The notes beneath the pieces were generated by a model. The model saw only the letters and a list, made by a program, of their open reading frames with translations. It did no database searches and was not told the origin of the DNA. This document shows positions 25,464 to 33,617 of a DNA stretch of 64,000 bases, one piece after another. Source of the stretch: Methylophaga sp. (lineage in GTDB: Bacteria; Pseudomonadota; Gammaproteobacteria; Nitrosococcales; Methylophagaceae); NCBI GenBank assembly GCA_020831825.1, contig JAFIFW010000012.1, forward strand, positions 248,001 to 312,000, in the 5' to 3' direction. Position numbers and translations under genes: made by a program. How positions within the stretch are numbered: the first letter of the stretch is position 1; the number at the start of each line of letters is the position of its first letter.

Positions 25464-26501
25464 GCTTTCTGTGCCATGCTCAGACAACCAATCCTCGATT
25501 TCAGATAGCCACTTTGGTGATCCATTCGAGTGCTCTAAGAGCTGAAAAATGCCTTTTATTACGAGAACGGTTGAAGCAACTGCCATTATTGATACATGGT
25601 AGTCTAGCTCGTATAGCTTTTTTAGCTTTTGATATCCGCCAAATTTCTCTGGCGCAGAGAAAGGCGAGGGGTGGACCAAAGAATCTCTGAATGGCTTAAT
25701 GACATCTAGAAAGCCACTCACACCATCGATATCCACATCCTCACAGCCAGCTATGATCCTTGGATAGTTCGCAAGTTTATCTCTGAGTGAAGCGGTTGAT
25801 GTGTCCGTCAACAGTTTTGCCTTTCGATTGGATAGTGAGGACAAATCGTTCGATTGGCAGTAATCCCATGCCAATCCGTTAAGATAAGCCTCCATTAGAT
25901 TAAAGCATGCCAGGACAATCGCTCTCTGTGCAAACTCAATTCGTCTGATATGTGGGATAAATTCATGTGTTTTGTTCTTTAGGGAAATATGCTTTTGTGA
26001 TTCATATTTCTTCATTTTATCCCTTGACTCGCTAATGAGCCCTAACGCTGAAACAATATCTTTCGAGAGCAAATCTTCCGGAAACAGAAATTTCAAGCCC
26101 CACAGAGTTACGCTCACAGTCAAATGCGCGGGATTTCCCTTTAATACTTCTCGCTTTATTTTTCCGTATTTTTCTTCGAATTCGTTCAATGGCGCTTCTA
26201 GCCCGCGAGCAGACACAATATCTTCATATAGCGTCAATATTGAGTCGTCTCTGATGCTCACGAAATTGCGTGAATAGAACGCATCAATTTCTTTCCGTAA
26301 TCTTTTTCTTACGTCAGCATGCCCCGCCTTTAATTGCCTTCTGGGCAAGCTGGCATAATCTGTTGTAGCGGGCTGTAGGTATTCCTCCCAACTGTCAAAC
26401 TCCCCAAGCATAAGGCGACCAAGAGCAGATGCCTTATCAGCAATTTGGATTGCCAAGGCTTCTCTATCTCTTCCCGTCAATCTTGAAGGTGCAGGAGTCA
26501 T
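25458..26501 (-). CDS. HEPN-like protein, first cassette
   Basis: 347 aa, all-helical by composition. Near residue 273 is FRDSLVHPS, an R-x4-H motif at the end of a helix as in HEPN ribonucleases and HEPN-like immune proteins. A preceding helix has RAIVLACFNLMEAYLNGLAW, also typical (conserved aromatic/Glu helix of the bundle). HEPN proteins cut RNA in toxin-antitoxin and abortive-infection systems; catalysis here is not shown. It is the cassette nearest attI, so the latest acquired and the best placed for expression from the integron promoter. ATG 15 bases inside the cassette. The family beyond HEPN-like is not recognised. Confidence 0.6.
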   Translation of the reverse strand: MTPAPSRLTGRDREALAIQIADKASALGRLMLGEFDSWEEYLQPATTDYASLPRRQLKAGHADVRKRLRKEIDAFYSRNFVSIRDDSILTLYEDIVSARGLEAPLNEFEEKYGKIKREVLKGNPAHLTVSVTLWGLKFLFPEDLLSKDIVSALGLISESRDKMKKYESQKHISLKNKTHEFIPHIRRIEFAQRAIVLACFNLMEAYLNGLAWDYCQSNDLSSLSNRKAKLLTDTSTASLRDKLANYPRIIAGCEDVDIDGVSGFLDVIKPFRDSLVHPSPFSAPEKFGGYQKLKKLYELDYHVSIMAVASTVLVIKGIFQLLEHSNGSPKWLSEIEDWLSEHGTESS

Positions 26502-26510
26502 CTTTTTGCA

Positions 26511-26699
26511 GCTAACAGCGTGTTAATGAGGCCGGTGGCCTCATAATAATTATTAGCGGGCGGCCTTTTAATTCGGACGCAAGAAAATGTGAACTATATA
26601 ACCTTTTGAATATATTAACGTTTTCTTGGTAGCTTAAAATGTTAAATTTAATAAAAGGCGCATGGCCCGATAATTCGTGATTAATCGGGCCAGTCTGAT
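26511..26699. other. attI: attI recombination site and integron leader
   Basis: Region between the integrase and cassette 1. On the minus strand the crossover point is CGCTG|TTAGCTGC (between 26515 and 26516). It contains the hairpins GAGGCC-GGT-GGCCTC (26528-26542) and GGCCCGAT/ATCGGGCC (26664-26691) and is AT-rich in between. It should also hold the intI promoter and the cassette promoter; I could not assign these elements with confidence. A near-identical copy is at 22412-22600. Confidence 0.85.
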
Positions 26700-26737
26700 G
26701 TATACGATTTGTCAGTATCAAGGATGAGGCTGCTTCC

Positions 26738-27703
26738 ATGACCCAATCTCCATTTCTTAAATCCATTGCAGATTTTATGATGGTACGAAATTACAGTTTT
26801 CGAACCATTGATTCGTATGTTTACTGGATTAAATATTTCATAGTTTTCAATGGCAAGCAACATCCCTCACAATTAGGTGATGTTGAGATTGAACGTTTTC
26901 TGACGCATCTTGCTGTGGATCGCCAAGTTGCTCAATCTACCCAAGCCATAGCGCTTAATGCCATCATTTTTCTGAAAACAAAGTTCTTGCATCAGGAAGT
27001 AGGCAATGTTTCAGATTTTTCGCGTGCTTCAAGACAACGAAAATTGCCTGTTGTCTTAACAAAAGAAGAAGTCAGTTCACTTTTACAGACTGTTTCGGGC
27101 GTTCAAAAACTGATGTTGTCGATACTTTACGGCTCAGGTTTACGCAGGATCGAACTCGTTCGTTTAAGAGTGAAGGATATTGATTTTGATATGTATCAAA
27201 TTCAAGTTTGGAATGGCAAAGGCGGCAAGCATCGATTAGTTACTTTGGCAACCGAGTTACTGGAACCATTGAAACATCAGGTTAATCGAATCAATCAAAT
27301 ATTATTGGAGGACAAGCTAATTAAAGGATATTCAGGCACATCATTGCCTAATGCTTTGGAAAGGAAGTATCCAAATGCACCATTTCAGTTAGGTTGGCAG
27401 TATGTTTTTCCCTCAACCAAGCTGGCAATTGATCCATTTTCTGGAAAACTGAAACGCCATCATTTTGATGAAAGTGCAGTCAACAAGCTTGTTAGACAAG
27501 CTGCTACAAAAGCTGGTATCCAAAAACAAGTGACAACGCATACCCTTCGTCACTCATTCGCAACACACTTGTTGCAATCCGGTGCAGATATTCGAACAGT
27601 TCAACAGCAGCTCGGCCATGCCGATGTCAAAACCACCGAGATATACACTCACGTCTTAAAACAGGGGGCGCAGGGGGTCAAAAGTCCGCTGAGTAATTTG
27701 TAG
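26738..27703 (+). CDS. intI: Integron integrase
   Basis: 321 aa tyrosine recombinase; ATG with GAGG eight bases upstream. Catalytic residues: Arg in YGSGLRRIELVRLR (about 133), Lys in the beta-hairpin segment NGKGGKHR, HTLRHSFATHLLQSG (His-x-x-Arg), GHADVKTTEIYTHV (His and Tyr, about 302). The extra integron-specific segment is present between the Arg and His boxes (LPNALERKYPNAPFQLGW, then VFPSTKLAIDPFSGKLKRHH). This separates IntI from XerC/D. It catalyses attI x attC and attC x attC recombination. It looks intact. Divergent to the cassettes, the standard orientation. No clear LexA box was found upstream. Confidence 0.95.
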   Translation: MTQSPFLKSIADFMMVRNYSFRTIDSYVYWIKYFIVFNGKQHPSQLGDVEIERFLTHLAVDRQVAQSTQAIALNAIIFLKTKFLHQEVGNVSDFSRASRQRKLPVVLTKEEVSSLLQTVSGVQKLMLSILYGSGLRRIELVRLRVKDIDFDMYQIQVWNGKGGKHRLVTLATELLEPLKHQVNRINQILLEDKLIKGYSGTSLPNALERKYPNAPFQLGWQYVFPSTKLAIDPFSGKLKRHHFDESAVNKLVRQAATKAGIQKQVTTHTLRHSFATHLLQSGADIRTVQQQLGHADVKTTEIYTHVLKQGAQGVKSPLSNL

Positions 27704-27750
27704 CGGTAGATACTTATCAGCATAGATGGCTTGGCCCGCTTGGCGTAAAC

Positions 27751-27783
27751 AAAAAAACGGGCCTTTAATGGCCCGTTTTTTAT
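27751..27783. terminator. Bidirectional terminator after intI
   Basis: A-run, stem ACGGGCC-TTTAAT-GGCCCGT, then T-run. It ends intI transcription and can also stop readthrough from the lysS side, forming the right boundary of the integron. Confidence 0.9.
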
Positions 27784-27789
27784 TCTGGT

Positions 27790-27920
27790 TTCCCGCATTC
27801 GCGTGAATGACGTTTTTCTGCTTGTGGGATGCCTAGGTTCCCGCCTGCGCGGGAACGACAGTTCCATCTGAATCGCATTTCATTCTTGATTCCTTGGGTT
27901 CCCGCCTTCGCGGGAACGAC
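27790..27920. repeat. Three REP-like palindromic repeats
   Basis: Units at 27790-27811, 27838-27859 and 27899-27920, each of the form TTCCCGCcttcGCGGGAAcgac; the first is diverged. They form short hairpins and lie between intI and lysS. Such GC-rich REP-type repeats occur scattered between genes of many gammaproteobacteria. A related hairpin is at 61194-61213. Confidence 0.75.
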
Positions 27921-27964
27921 AATAAAGAACAGGAACGACAATTTAGCGTAGTAATGACGTGGTT

Positions 27965-29458
27965 TTACTCCGGCCGCATATGCGGGAACAGCAGCACGTC
28001 TCGGATGGACGGTGAGTCAGTCAGCAGCATGACCAGACGATCGATACCGATACCCTCTCCAGCCGTAGGTGGCATGCCGTATTCGAGTGCGCGGATGTAG
28101 TCGGCATCAAAGTGCATGGCTTCCAGATCGCCGGCGTCTTTGTCTGCTACCTGGGCTTTGAAACGTTCGGCCTGGTCTTCGGCGTCATTGAGCTCGGAGA
28201 AGCCGTTGGCGATTTCACGGCCACCGACGAAGAATTCAAAACGGTCGGTGACAAACGGATCGTTATCACTGCGCCGTGCAAGTGGTGACACTTCGGTTGG
28301 GTAGGCGGTGATAAAGGTCGGTTGCATCAGTTGATGTTCGACGGTTTTTTCGAAGATTTCGATTTGTACTTTGCCGAGGCCATAGCTGTCTTTGAGCGGT
28401 ATGCCCAAGCCTTTTGCGACTTCGCTGGCAGCTTCAAGGGATTCCAGTTGTTCTGGCTTGATATCCGGGTTGAAGTGCAGGATGGAGTCTTTGACGGTCA
28501 TCCGGGTAAACGGCTGGGCAAAGTCGATATCCAGCCCTTGGTAATGGACTTGTGTGCTGCCCAGTACGTTTTGGGTAACGCTACGCAGCATGTCTTCGGT
28601 GAGATCCATCAATTCAATGTAATCGGCGTAGGCCTGATAGAACTCGACCATGGTGAATTCCGGATTGTGACGGGTCGACAAGCCTTCGTTACGGAAATTA
28701 CGGTTGATTTCAAATACCCGCTCAAAGCCGCCGACAATCAGTCGTTTCAGGTACAGCTCTGGTGCGATACGCAGGAACAGATCCATATCCAGCGCATTGT
28801 GATAGGTGGTAAATGGCCGGGCCGTCGCGCCGCCGGGGATGGCTTGCATCATCGGTGTTTCGACTTCCAGATAGCCTTTGTCCATCAAAAAACGGCGGAC
28901 ACCGTCGATGACTCGGGTGCGAATACGGAAGGTTTCACGACTGGCTTCGTTCATAATCAGATCGACATACCGCTGCCGGTAGCGAGTTTCCTGATCCGAC
29001 AGGCCGTGGAATTTTTCCGGCAACGGCCGCAGTGATTTGGTCAGTAACTGGATACTGTCAACATGCACCGACAGTTCGCCCTTCTGCGTACGAAACAAGG
29101 TGCCTTCGGCGCCGATGATGTCGCCCATATCCCAGCTTTTGAATTGCGGATAAACGCCTTCGGGCAATTCATCGCGAGCCACATACAACTGAATATCACC
29201 GGACATGTCGCGGATAGTGGCAAAGCTGGCCTTGCCCATCACCCGTTTGGTCATCATCCGACCGGCAATGGCCACCCGGCGCGGACTGGCCTTGAGTTGT
29301 TCGGCATCCCAATTGGCGTATTCGGCCTGTAACTCACCGTTCATCACATTGCGGCGGAAGTCATTGGGGAAGGCATTGCCCTGCTCACGAATTTCCTTGA
29401 GCTTTTCGCGGCGCTGGGCAATCAGTCGGTTTTCGTCGAGTTCGGTTTCGTTGCTCAT
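27965..29458 (-). CDS. lysS: Lysyl-tRNA synthetase, class II
   Basis: 497 aa from ATG 29458 ([12 protein letters not shown]). The open frame extends 75 codons further upstream but that part is out-of-frame prfB sequence. N-terminal OB-fold anticodon-binding domain ([18 protein letters not shown]). Class II catalytic core with motif 1 around [13 protein letters not shown], motif 2 [16 protein letters not shown] and motif 3 [10 protein letters not shown] near the end. Charges tRNA-Lys in the cytoplasm. Usual length. It follows prfB by 13 bases, the common prfB-lysS pair. Confidence 0.95.
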   Translation of the reverse strand: MSNETELDENRLIAQRREKLKEIREQGNAFPNDFRRNVMNGELQAEYANWDAEQLKASPRRVAIAGRMMTKRVMGKASFATIRDMSGDIQLYVARDELPEGVYPQFKSWDMGDIIGAEGTLFRTQKGELSVHVDSIQLLTKSLRPLPEKFHGLSDQETRYRQRYVDLIMNEASRETFRIRTRVIDGVRRFLMDKGYLEVETPMMQAIPGGATARPFTTYHNALDMDLFLRIAPELYLKRLIVGGFERVFEINRNFRNEGLSTRHNPEFTMVEFYQAYADYIELMDLTEDMLRSVTQNVLGSTQVHYQGLDIDFAQPFTRMTVKDSILHFNPDIKPEQLESLEAASEVAKGLGIPLKDSYGLGKVQIEIFEKTVEHQLMQPTFITAYPTEVSPLARRSDNDPFVTDRFEFFVGGREIANGFSELNDAEDQAERFKAQVADKDAGDLEAMHFDADYIRALEYGMPPTAGEGIGIDRLVMLLTDSPSIRDVLLFPHMRPE

Positions 29459-29471
29459 TGATTTTTCCGGT

Positions 29472-30567
29472 TTACAAGCCTGACTTGAGTGAGGCTTCGA
29501 TGAATTGATCGAGGTCACCGTCCAATACCGCCTGGGTGTTGCCGGTTTCCACGCCGGTACGCAGATCTTTGATACGCGACTGATCCAGCACGTAGGAACG
29601 AATCTGGCTGCCCCAGCCGATATCGGATTTCGATTCTTCGGCAGCGGCTTTGACTTCGTTTTGCTTTTGTAACTCAAGCTCATACAGCTTTGCCCGTAAC
29701 TGGCTCATCGCCTGATCACGGTTTTTATGCTGTGAGCGTTCCATCTGACATTGCACCACGGTGTTGGTCGGAATATGCGTAATACGCACCGCCGAGTCGG
29801 TGGTGTTAACGTGCTGACCACCGGCACCACTGGAGCGATAGGTATCGACACGCAAGTCGGCCGGGTTGATGTCGATTTCGATGGTGTCATCAACTTCCGG
29901 GTAGACAAACACCGATGAAAACGAGGTATGGCGACGGGCACCCGAGTCAAATGGCGATTTACGCACCAGACGGTGTACACCGGTTTCGGTGCGCAACATG
30001 CCAAAGGCATATTCGCCTTCAAAACGCACGGTAGCGGATTTGATGCCAGCCACCTCTCCGGCCGAGACTTCCATCAGCTCGACTTTGTAATCGTTGGCTT
30101 CGCCCCAGCGCAAATACATGCGCAGCAGCATATTGGCCCAGTCTTGTGCTTCGGTGCCGCCGGAACCGGCCTGGATATCCAGATAGGCGCTGTTTTTGTC
30201 GAGTTCGCCGGAAAACATTCTCTGGAATTCCAGCTTTTCCAGGCCTTTTTCCAACTCGTCGAGATCGGCATTCACCGCATTGAAGGTGTCTTCGTCATTC
30301 TCTTCAACAGCCATTTCCAGCAGATCTTTGGCATCGTTAAGCGTATCGCGGTGACCGGACAGGGTTTTGACAATGCGCTCCAGGCTGGCACGTTCCTGAC
30401 CGAGTTTTTGTGCACGTTCTGGATCCTCCCAGACACTGGGGACTTCCAGTTCGCGACTGACTTCTGTTAGACGTTCTGCTTTTGCATCATAGTCAAAGAT
30501 ACCCCCTGAGATCGTCACTGCGATCACGAAGGGCTTTGATACGCTGCATCGTTGCACCTAATTCCAA
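29472..30567 (-). CDS. prfB: Peptide chain release factor 2 (programmed +1 frameshift)
   Basis: Reading starts at TTG 30567 (GAGGTG five bases upstream), runs 24 codons to CTT, then must slip +1 over an in-frame TGA (30493-30495) to continue to 29472. The result is about 364 aa. The domain content is RF2: GGQ motif in [17 protein letters not shown] and the tripeptide anticodon SPF ([12 protein letters not shown]) that reads UGA/UAA. The slippage site is identical to that of E. coli. Low RF2 raises frameshifting, so the gene autoregulates. It is followed by lysS. The internal stop is therefore not a mutation. Confidence 0.95.
30492..30507 (-). promoter_or_regulatory. prfB programmed frameshift site
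   Basis: Minus strand reads AGGGGGTATCTTTGAC: a Shine-Dalgarno-like AGGGGG three bases before the slippery CTT and the UGA-C stop context. This is the classical RF2 autoregulatory signal. Confidence 0.95.
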
Positions 30568-30644
30568 GGTTTCACCTCATTATTCAACAACAGACAGCTG
30601 GCCGGGCCGCCAGCAAAACGGCATATTGTAACGTATATGCAAGC

Positions 30645-31469
30645 CTATTGTTTAGGCAGAAAACGTAAAGGATCTACGGGTTTACCGTTGCGACGAATTT
30701 CAAAATGCAGCTGATCACGTTGCGTACCGGTTCGCCCCAGTGTGGCGATTTGTTGGCCGGCGCGCACCGTGGCCCCCTCGGCCACCATCATGGTGTCGTT
30801 GTGAGCATAGGCACTTAGATAAACATCGTTATGCTTGATAATCAGCAAATTCCCGTAACGCGGCATGCCCGCACCGCTATACACCACCTTGCCATCTGCC
30901 GCCGCAAGCACCGGTTGACCTGCTCGCCCTGCGATACTGATGCCTTTTTTACCCTGTGCGGTTTCCGAGAAAGTTGAAATCACGGTTCCCTGAGTCGGCC
31001 AGCGCCAGGTGAGATTTTGGGTGGTTGCTGTACTGCTTGCTGGTGCTGAAGTTTGTGGCGCAGGGGCTGGACGAGCCGCTGCCTGTTGTTGCTGTTGCTG
31101 AGTCTGGGCCGGTTGCTGGGCTGGCCGTTGCTGCTGGGTTTGCGTGGGCGCCGGCGCCGGTCTTGCTGTTTGCACTGATGGCGAACTAGGTGCTGCCCCA
31201 GGACGGAAGTATATTCGCTGACCAACATAGATCGTGTAAGGAGGCCGGATGCCATTCATTCTGGCGACATCGCGATAATCCATGCCATAGCGGAAACTGA
31301 TCGAATACAAGGTATCGCCGCGAACGACGGTGTAATAGTTGGGCGGTGTTTGCGGCGCTGGGCCACGCGCTTGCTGGGCTGCCGATCCCTGATGGCCGAC
31401 AGGTGCCATGGTACTGCTGCTACAGGCAGTCAGAACACTCAGCAAAAGTACCGGCCAAACTCTCATCAT
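30645..31469 (-). CDS. nlpD: NlpD-type lipoprotein (LysM plus M23-like domain)
   Basis: 274 aa from ATG 31469 (TGATG coupling with yqaA). Lipobox LTAC, then a LysM domain (YYTVVRGDTLYSISFRYGM) and a Gln/Pro/Ala-rich linker of about 75 residues. A C-terminal LytM/M23-like domain follows. The M23 metal site is degenerate: the first His/Asp pair is replaced (KGISIAGRAG), and only HFEIR remains. This is as in NlpD, which activates an amidase (AmiC) rather than cutting itself. Anchored in the outer membrane and acting at cell division. Last gene of the surE-pcm-yqaA-nlpD unit; rpoS, the usual next gene, is absent. Confidence 0.9.
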   Translation of the reverse strand: MMRVWPVLLLSVLTACSSSTMAPVGHQGSAAQQARGPAPQTPPNYYTVVRGDTLYSISFRYGMDYRDVARMNGIRPPYTIYVGQRIYFRPGAAPSSPSVQTARPAPAPTQTQQQRPAQQPAQTQQQQQQAAARPAPAPQTSAPASSTATTQNLTWRWPTQGTVISTFSETAQGKKGISIAGRAGQPVLAAADGKVVYSGAGMPRYGNLLIIKHNDVYLSAYAHNDTMMVAEGATVRAGQQIATLGRTGTQRDQLHFEIRRNGKPVDPLRFLPKQ

Positions 31470-32044
31470 CAGACAAAAACAAAATACGCGACTGCCGCTG
31501 TGATGACTGTCAGCCAGCCCAGTCGGTCTGCCCACAGGTAAAGTTTTGCTTCCAACACAACCCCTCCCCAGCGCATCAATCCAGCAATCAGAAAATAACG
31601 TAAACCACGACCGATTAATGATCCCAGAATAAACGGAATCAGTAACATACCAGTTGCACCAGCCGCGATGGTGAACACTTTATAGGGTATTGGGGTAAAA
31701 CCCGCTAAAAATATCACCCAGAATCCGTAAACCTTGAACCATTCCTGAGCCAGCGCAAACGACTCCATATAGTCCATGCGAATCAGAAAAGGTTCAGCCA
31801 GATGGAAGGCGTACATGCCGATAAAGTAACCAAACACGCCACCCAGCACCGACATGACGGTGGTCAGGCCAGCATAGAACCAGGCTTTTTCCGGTTTGGC
31901 CAGTGTCATTGGTGCCAGCATTACATCGGGCGGTACCAGGAAAAATGATGACTCGGTAAAGCTGACCAACGCTAACCACCAGGTGGCATATTTGTGTCTG
32001 GCCCACTGCATTACCCGAGCATATAAGCTGGAAAAAATTCGCAT
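31469..32044 (-). CDS. yqaA: YqaA/DedA-like membrane protein
   Basis: 191 aa with four to five hydrophobic helices. FTESSFFLVPPDVMLAPMTL and FLAGFTPIPYKVFTIAAGA are the paired re-entrant motifs of the DedA/SNARE-associated (VTT) superfamily, and the YqaA subgroup is indicated by length. DedA-type proteins are implicated in lipid flipping and proton-linked homeostasis. It sits between pcm and nlpD as in many gammaproteobacteria, and overlaps both neighbours by one or more bases. Confidence 0.85.
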   Translation of the reverse strand: MRIFSSLYARVMQWARHKYATWWLALVSFTESSFFLVPPDVMLAPMTLAKPEKAWFYAGLTTVMSVLGGVFGYFIGMYAFHLAEPFLIRMDYMESFALAQEWFKVYGFWVIFLAGFTPIPYKVFTIAAGATGMLLIPFILGSLIGRGLRYFLIAGLMRWGGVVLEAKLYLWADRLGWLTVITAAVAYFVFV

Positions 32045-32709
32045 TAAATCTGTCCACCCAGCAGTGGCACAAAGCTCACTGCGTCATATTCTGTTTCTTC
32101 AAAGGTATCGCCATTACGATCAATGACGCGCAAGGATTGTTTGGCCTGGGTGCCAACAGGAATCACCAGACGCCCTCCGGGGGCTAGCTGCAACATCAAA
32201 CTCTCCGGCACTTTTTCCGGCGCACAGGTGACCAGAATTCCGTCGTAAGGTGCATTCTCCTGCCAGCCCCAACTGCCATCACTGTGTTTGAGCCGGATAT
32301 TGTTGAACTTGAGTTTGTAAAAACGCTCCCGAGATTGTTTCTGCAGTGCTGAAATACGCTCAACGCTGAATACTCTGGGCACCAGCCTGGACAAAACAGC
32401 CGTCTGGTAACCGCAACCCGTGCCGACTTCCAGTACTTTGTCCAATGGCTTGGCACTCTGCATCAACAGTTCGGTCATTCGGGCAACAATAAACGGCTGC
32501 GAGATAGTCTGACCATGGCCAATCGGCAGGGCCGTATCTTCATAGGCACGACTGGCAAGCGCTTCATCGACAAACAGGTGGCGTGGTAATTCCCGCATCA
32601 CCACCAGTACCCGCATGTCATTTATACCTCGCTCTCGCAACCGGGCAATCAGCCTGTCCCGGGTGCGCTGCGAGGTCATGCCGATACCTTTGAGTTCGGA
32701 GGCGATCAT
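32044..32709 (-). CDS. pcm: Protein-L-isoaspartate O-methyltransferase
   Basis: 221 aa. AdoMet-binding motif [18 protein letters not shown] (about 80-97), preceded by the substrate segment [20 protein letters not shown] and followed by VFSVERI. It repairs isoaspartyl residues in damaged proteins by methylating them. Overlaps surE by four bases and yqaA by one, so it is translated as part of the operon. Full length. Confidence 0.94.
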   Translation of the reverse strand: MIASELKGIGMTSQRTRDRLIARLRERGINDMRVLVVMRELPRHLFVDEALASRAYEDTALPIGHGQTISQPFIVARMTELLMQSAKPLDKVLEVGTGCGYQTAVLSRLVPRVFSVERISALQKQSRERFYKLKFNNIRLKHSDGSWGWQENAPYDGILVTCAPEKVPESLMLQLAPGGRLVIPVGTQAKQSLRVIDRNGDTFEETEYDAVSFVPLLGGQI

Positions 32710-33458
32710 CTGACAGTCTCAGTCAGCCATTTAGCGACACCATCGATGGCATCATAACGTGTCAAATCGATTTGTAATGGCGTGACTGAAACCGCACCGC
32801 GGCGAATCGCATCAAAATCAGTTCCTGGACCAGCGTCTTCTTCTGCACCGGCAGGACCAATCCAATACATCGCCCGACCGCGCGGATCGTATTCCTTGAT
32901 AACCGGCTCTGCCTTGTGTCGATGTCCCAGTCGGGTACTTTCAAACCCTGTGATTTGATCAATCGGCAAATCCGGCACATTAACGTTAAGAATAGTATCT
33001 GCGGGGAGGGCTGAGGCTTTGAGTCGTGCTACCAATTGCTGTGCTACCCAACCTGCCGTTTCGTAGTGCGTAGCGTCATGCCCCACCAGTGAAATGGCAA
33101 TCGCCGGCAGACCAAGAAAACGGCCTTCCATTGCTGCCGCCACCGTGCCCGAATAAAGTACATCATCACCCAGATTGGCCCCAGCATTGATACCTGAAAC
33201 AACCATGTCCGGCTCTTCTTCCAGTAATCCGGTAATGGCAAGATGGACACAGTCTGTTGGCGTCCCCTCAACCCGATAAACACCGTTGTCGAGTAAATCC
33301 AGACGAAGCGGATTTTCAAGCGTTAGAGAGTTGCTGGCACCGCTACGGTTGCGATCCGGAGCGACGACGGTAATTTCGCCCATTTCTGATAAGGCACGCG
33401 CCAATGTCTGGATGCCGCGCGCCATATAGCCGTCATCATTGCTGATCAGGATTTTCAT
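32706..33458 (-). CDS. surE: 5'/3'-nucleotidase SurE
   Basis: 250 aa. Metal-binding N-terminus [15 protein letters not shown] with the DD pair at residues 8-9. Ser and Asn of the active site are in GASNSLT and [20 protein letters not shown]. It dephosphorylates nucleoside monophosphates and short polyphosphate. First gene of the operon with pcm, yqaA and nlpD. The operon promoter should lie in 33459-33580. Confidence 0.95.
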   Translation of the reverse strand: MKILISNDDGYMARGIQTLARALSEMGEITVVAPDRNRSGASNSLTLENPLRLDLLDNGVYRVEGTPTDCVHLAITGLLEEEPDMVVSGINAGANLGDDVLYSGTVAAAMEGRFLGLPAIAISLVGHDATHYETAGWVAQQLVARLKASALPADTILNVNVPDLPIDQITGFESTRLGHRHKAEPVIKEYDPRGRAMYWIGPAGAEEDAGPGTDFDAIRRGAVSVTPLQIDLTRYDAIDGVAKWLTETVR

Positions 33459-33584
33459 TTAACTTACCGGCCTGTTGCGTTGGAGTCAGTTCAAACCGAA
33501 ATATATTAGCAAGAATGCAGTGTGCTGTTGATCTTTAACAAGTTTGAATCCACAAGATTCAAGCCGTGACTTTCAGCAGCAAAT

Positions 33585-33616
33585 AAAAAAAGGGCATAAA
33601 AGCATGCCCTTTTTTG
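33585..33616. terminator. Terminator between surE and fdsA
   Basis: A-run, stem AGGGCAT/ATGCCCT with loop AAAAGC, then six T. Reads well in both directions; on the minus strand it ends the fdsA message two or so bases after its stop codon. Confidence 0.9.
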
Positions 33617-33617
33617 C

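Larger units (their letters stand above)
18356..27703 (-). mobile_element. Chromosomal integron with cassette array
   Basis: IntI gene (26738-27703, +), attI (26511-26699), and cassettes running leftwards on the minus strand: cassette 1 25389-26515, cassette 2 23748-25388, cassette 3 23312-23747, cassette 4 (broken) about 23169-23311. Then come IS debris, a second attI-like copy (22412-22600), cassette 5 19838-22416, cassette 6 19185-19837, and truncated cassette 7 to about 18356. For cassettes 1, 2, 3, 5 and 6 the first 9-10 bases (G+TTA...) are the exact complement of the 5' end of the attC closing the same cassette. This is what circular cassette insertion must produce. Base composition of the cassettes varies and several are AT-rich compared with flanking genes. 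Confidence 0.9.

Noticed and set aside
26699..26737. LexA box upstream of intI (CTGAT...GTCAG resemblance)
   Set aside because: Does not match CTGT-N8-ACAG; SOS control cannot be claimed.
26512..26766. Minus-strand frame of 84 codons across attI, repeated at 22413-22631
   Set aside because: The similarity of the two frames comes from the duplicated attI DNA; many differences are not of a protein-conserving type and the frame covers the recombination site.
28322..29035. Long plus-strand open frame (237 codons) opposite lysS
   Set aside because: It is antisense to conserved lysS motifs and has no RBS or recognisable domain.
29459..29683. 75-codon N-terminal extension of lysS
   Set aside because: It is the wrong frame of the prfB 3' end, and the RBS and family length support ATG 29458.
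30493..30495. In-frame stop suggesting a prfB pseudogene
   Set aside because: It is the UGA of the programmed frameshift site, in perfect context.
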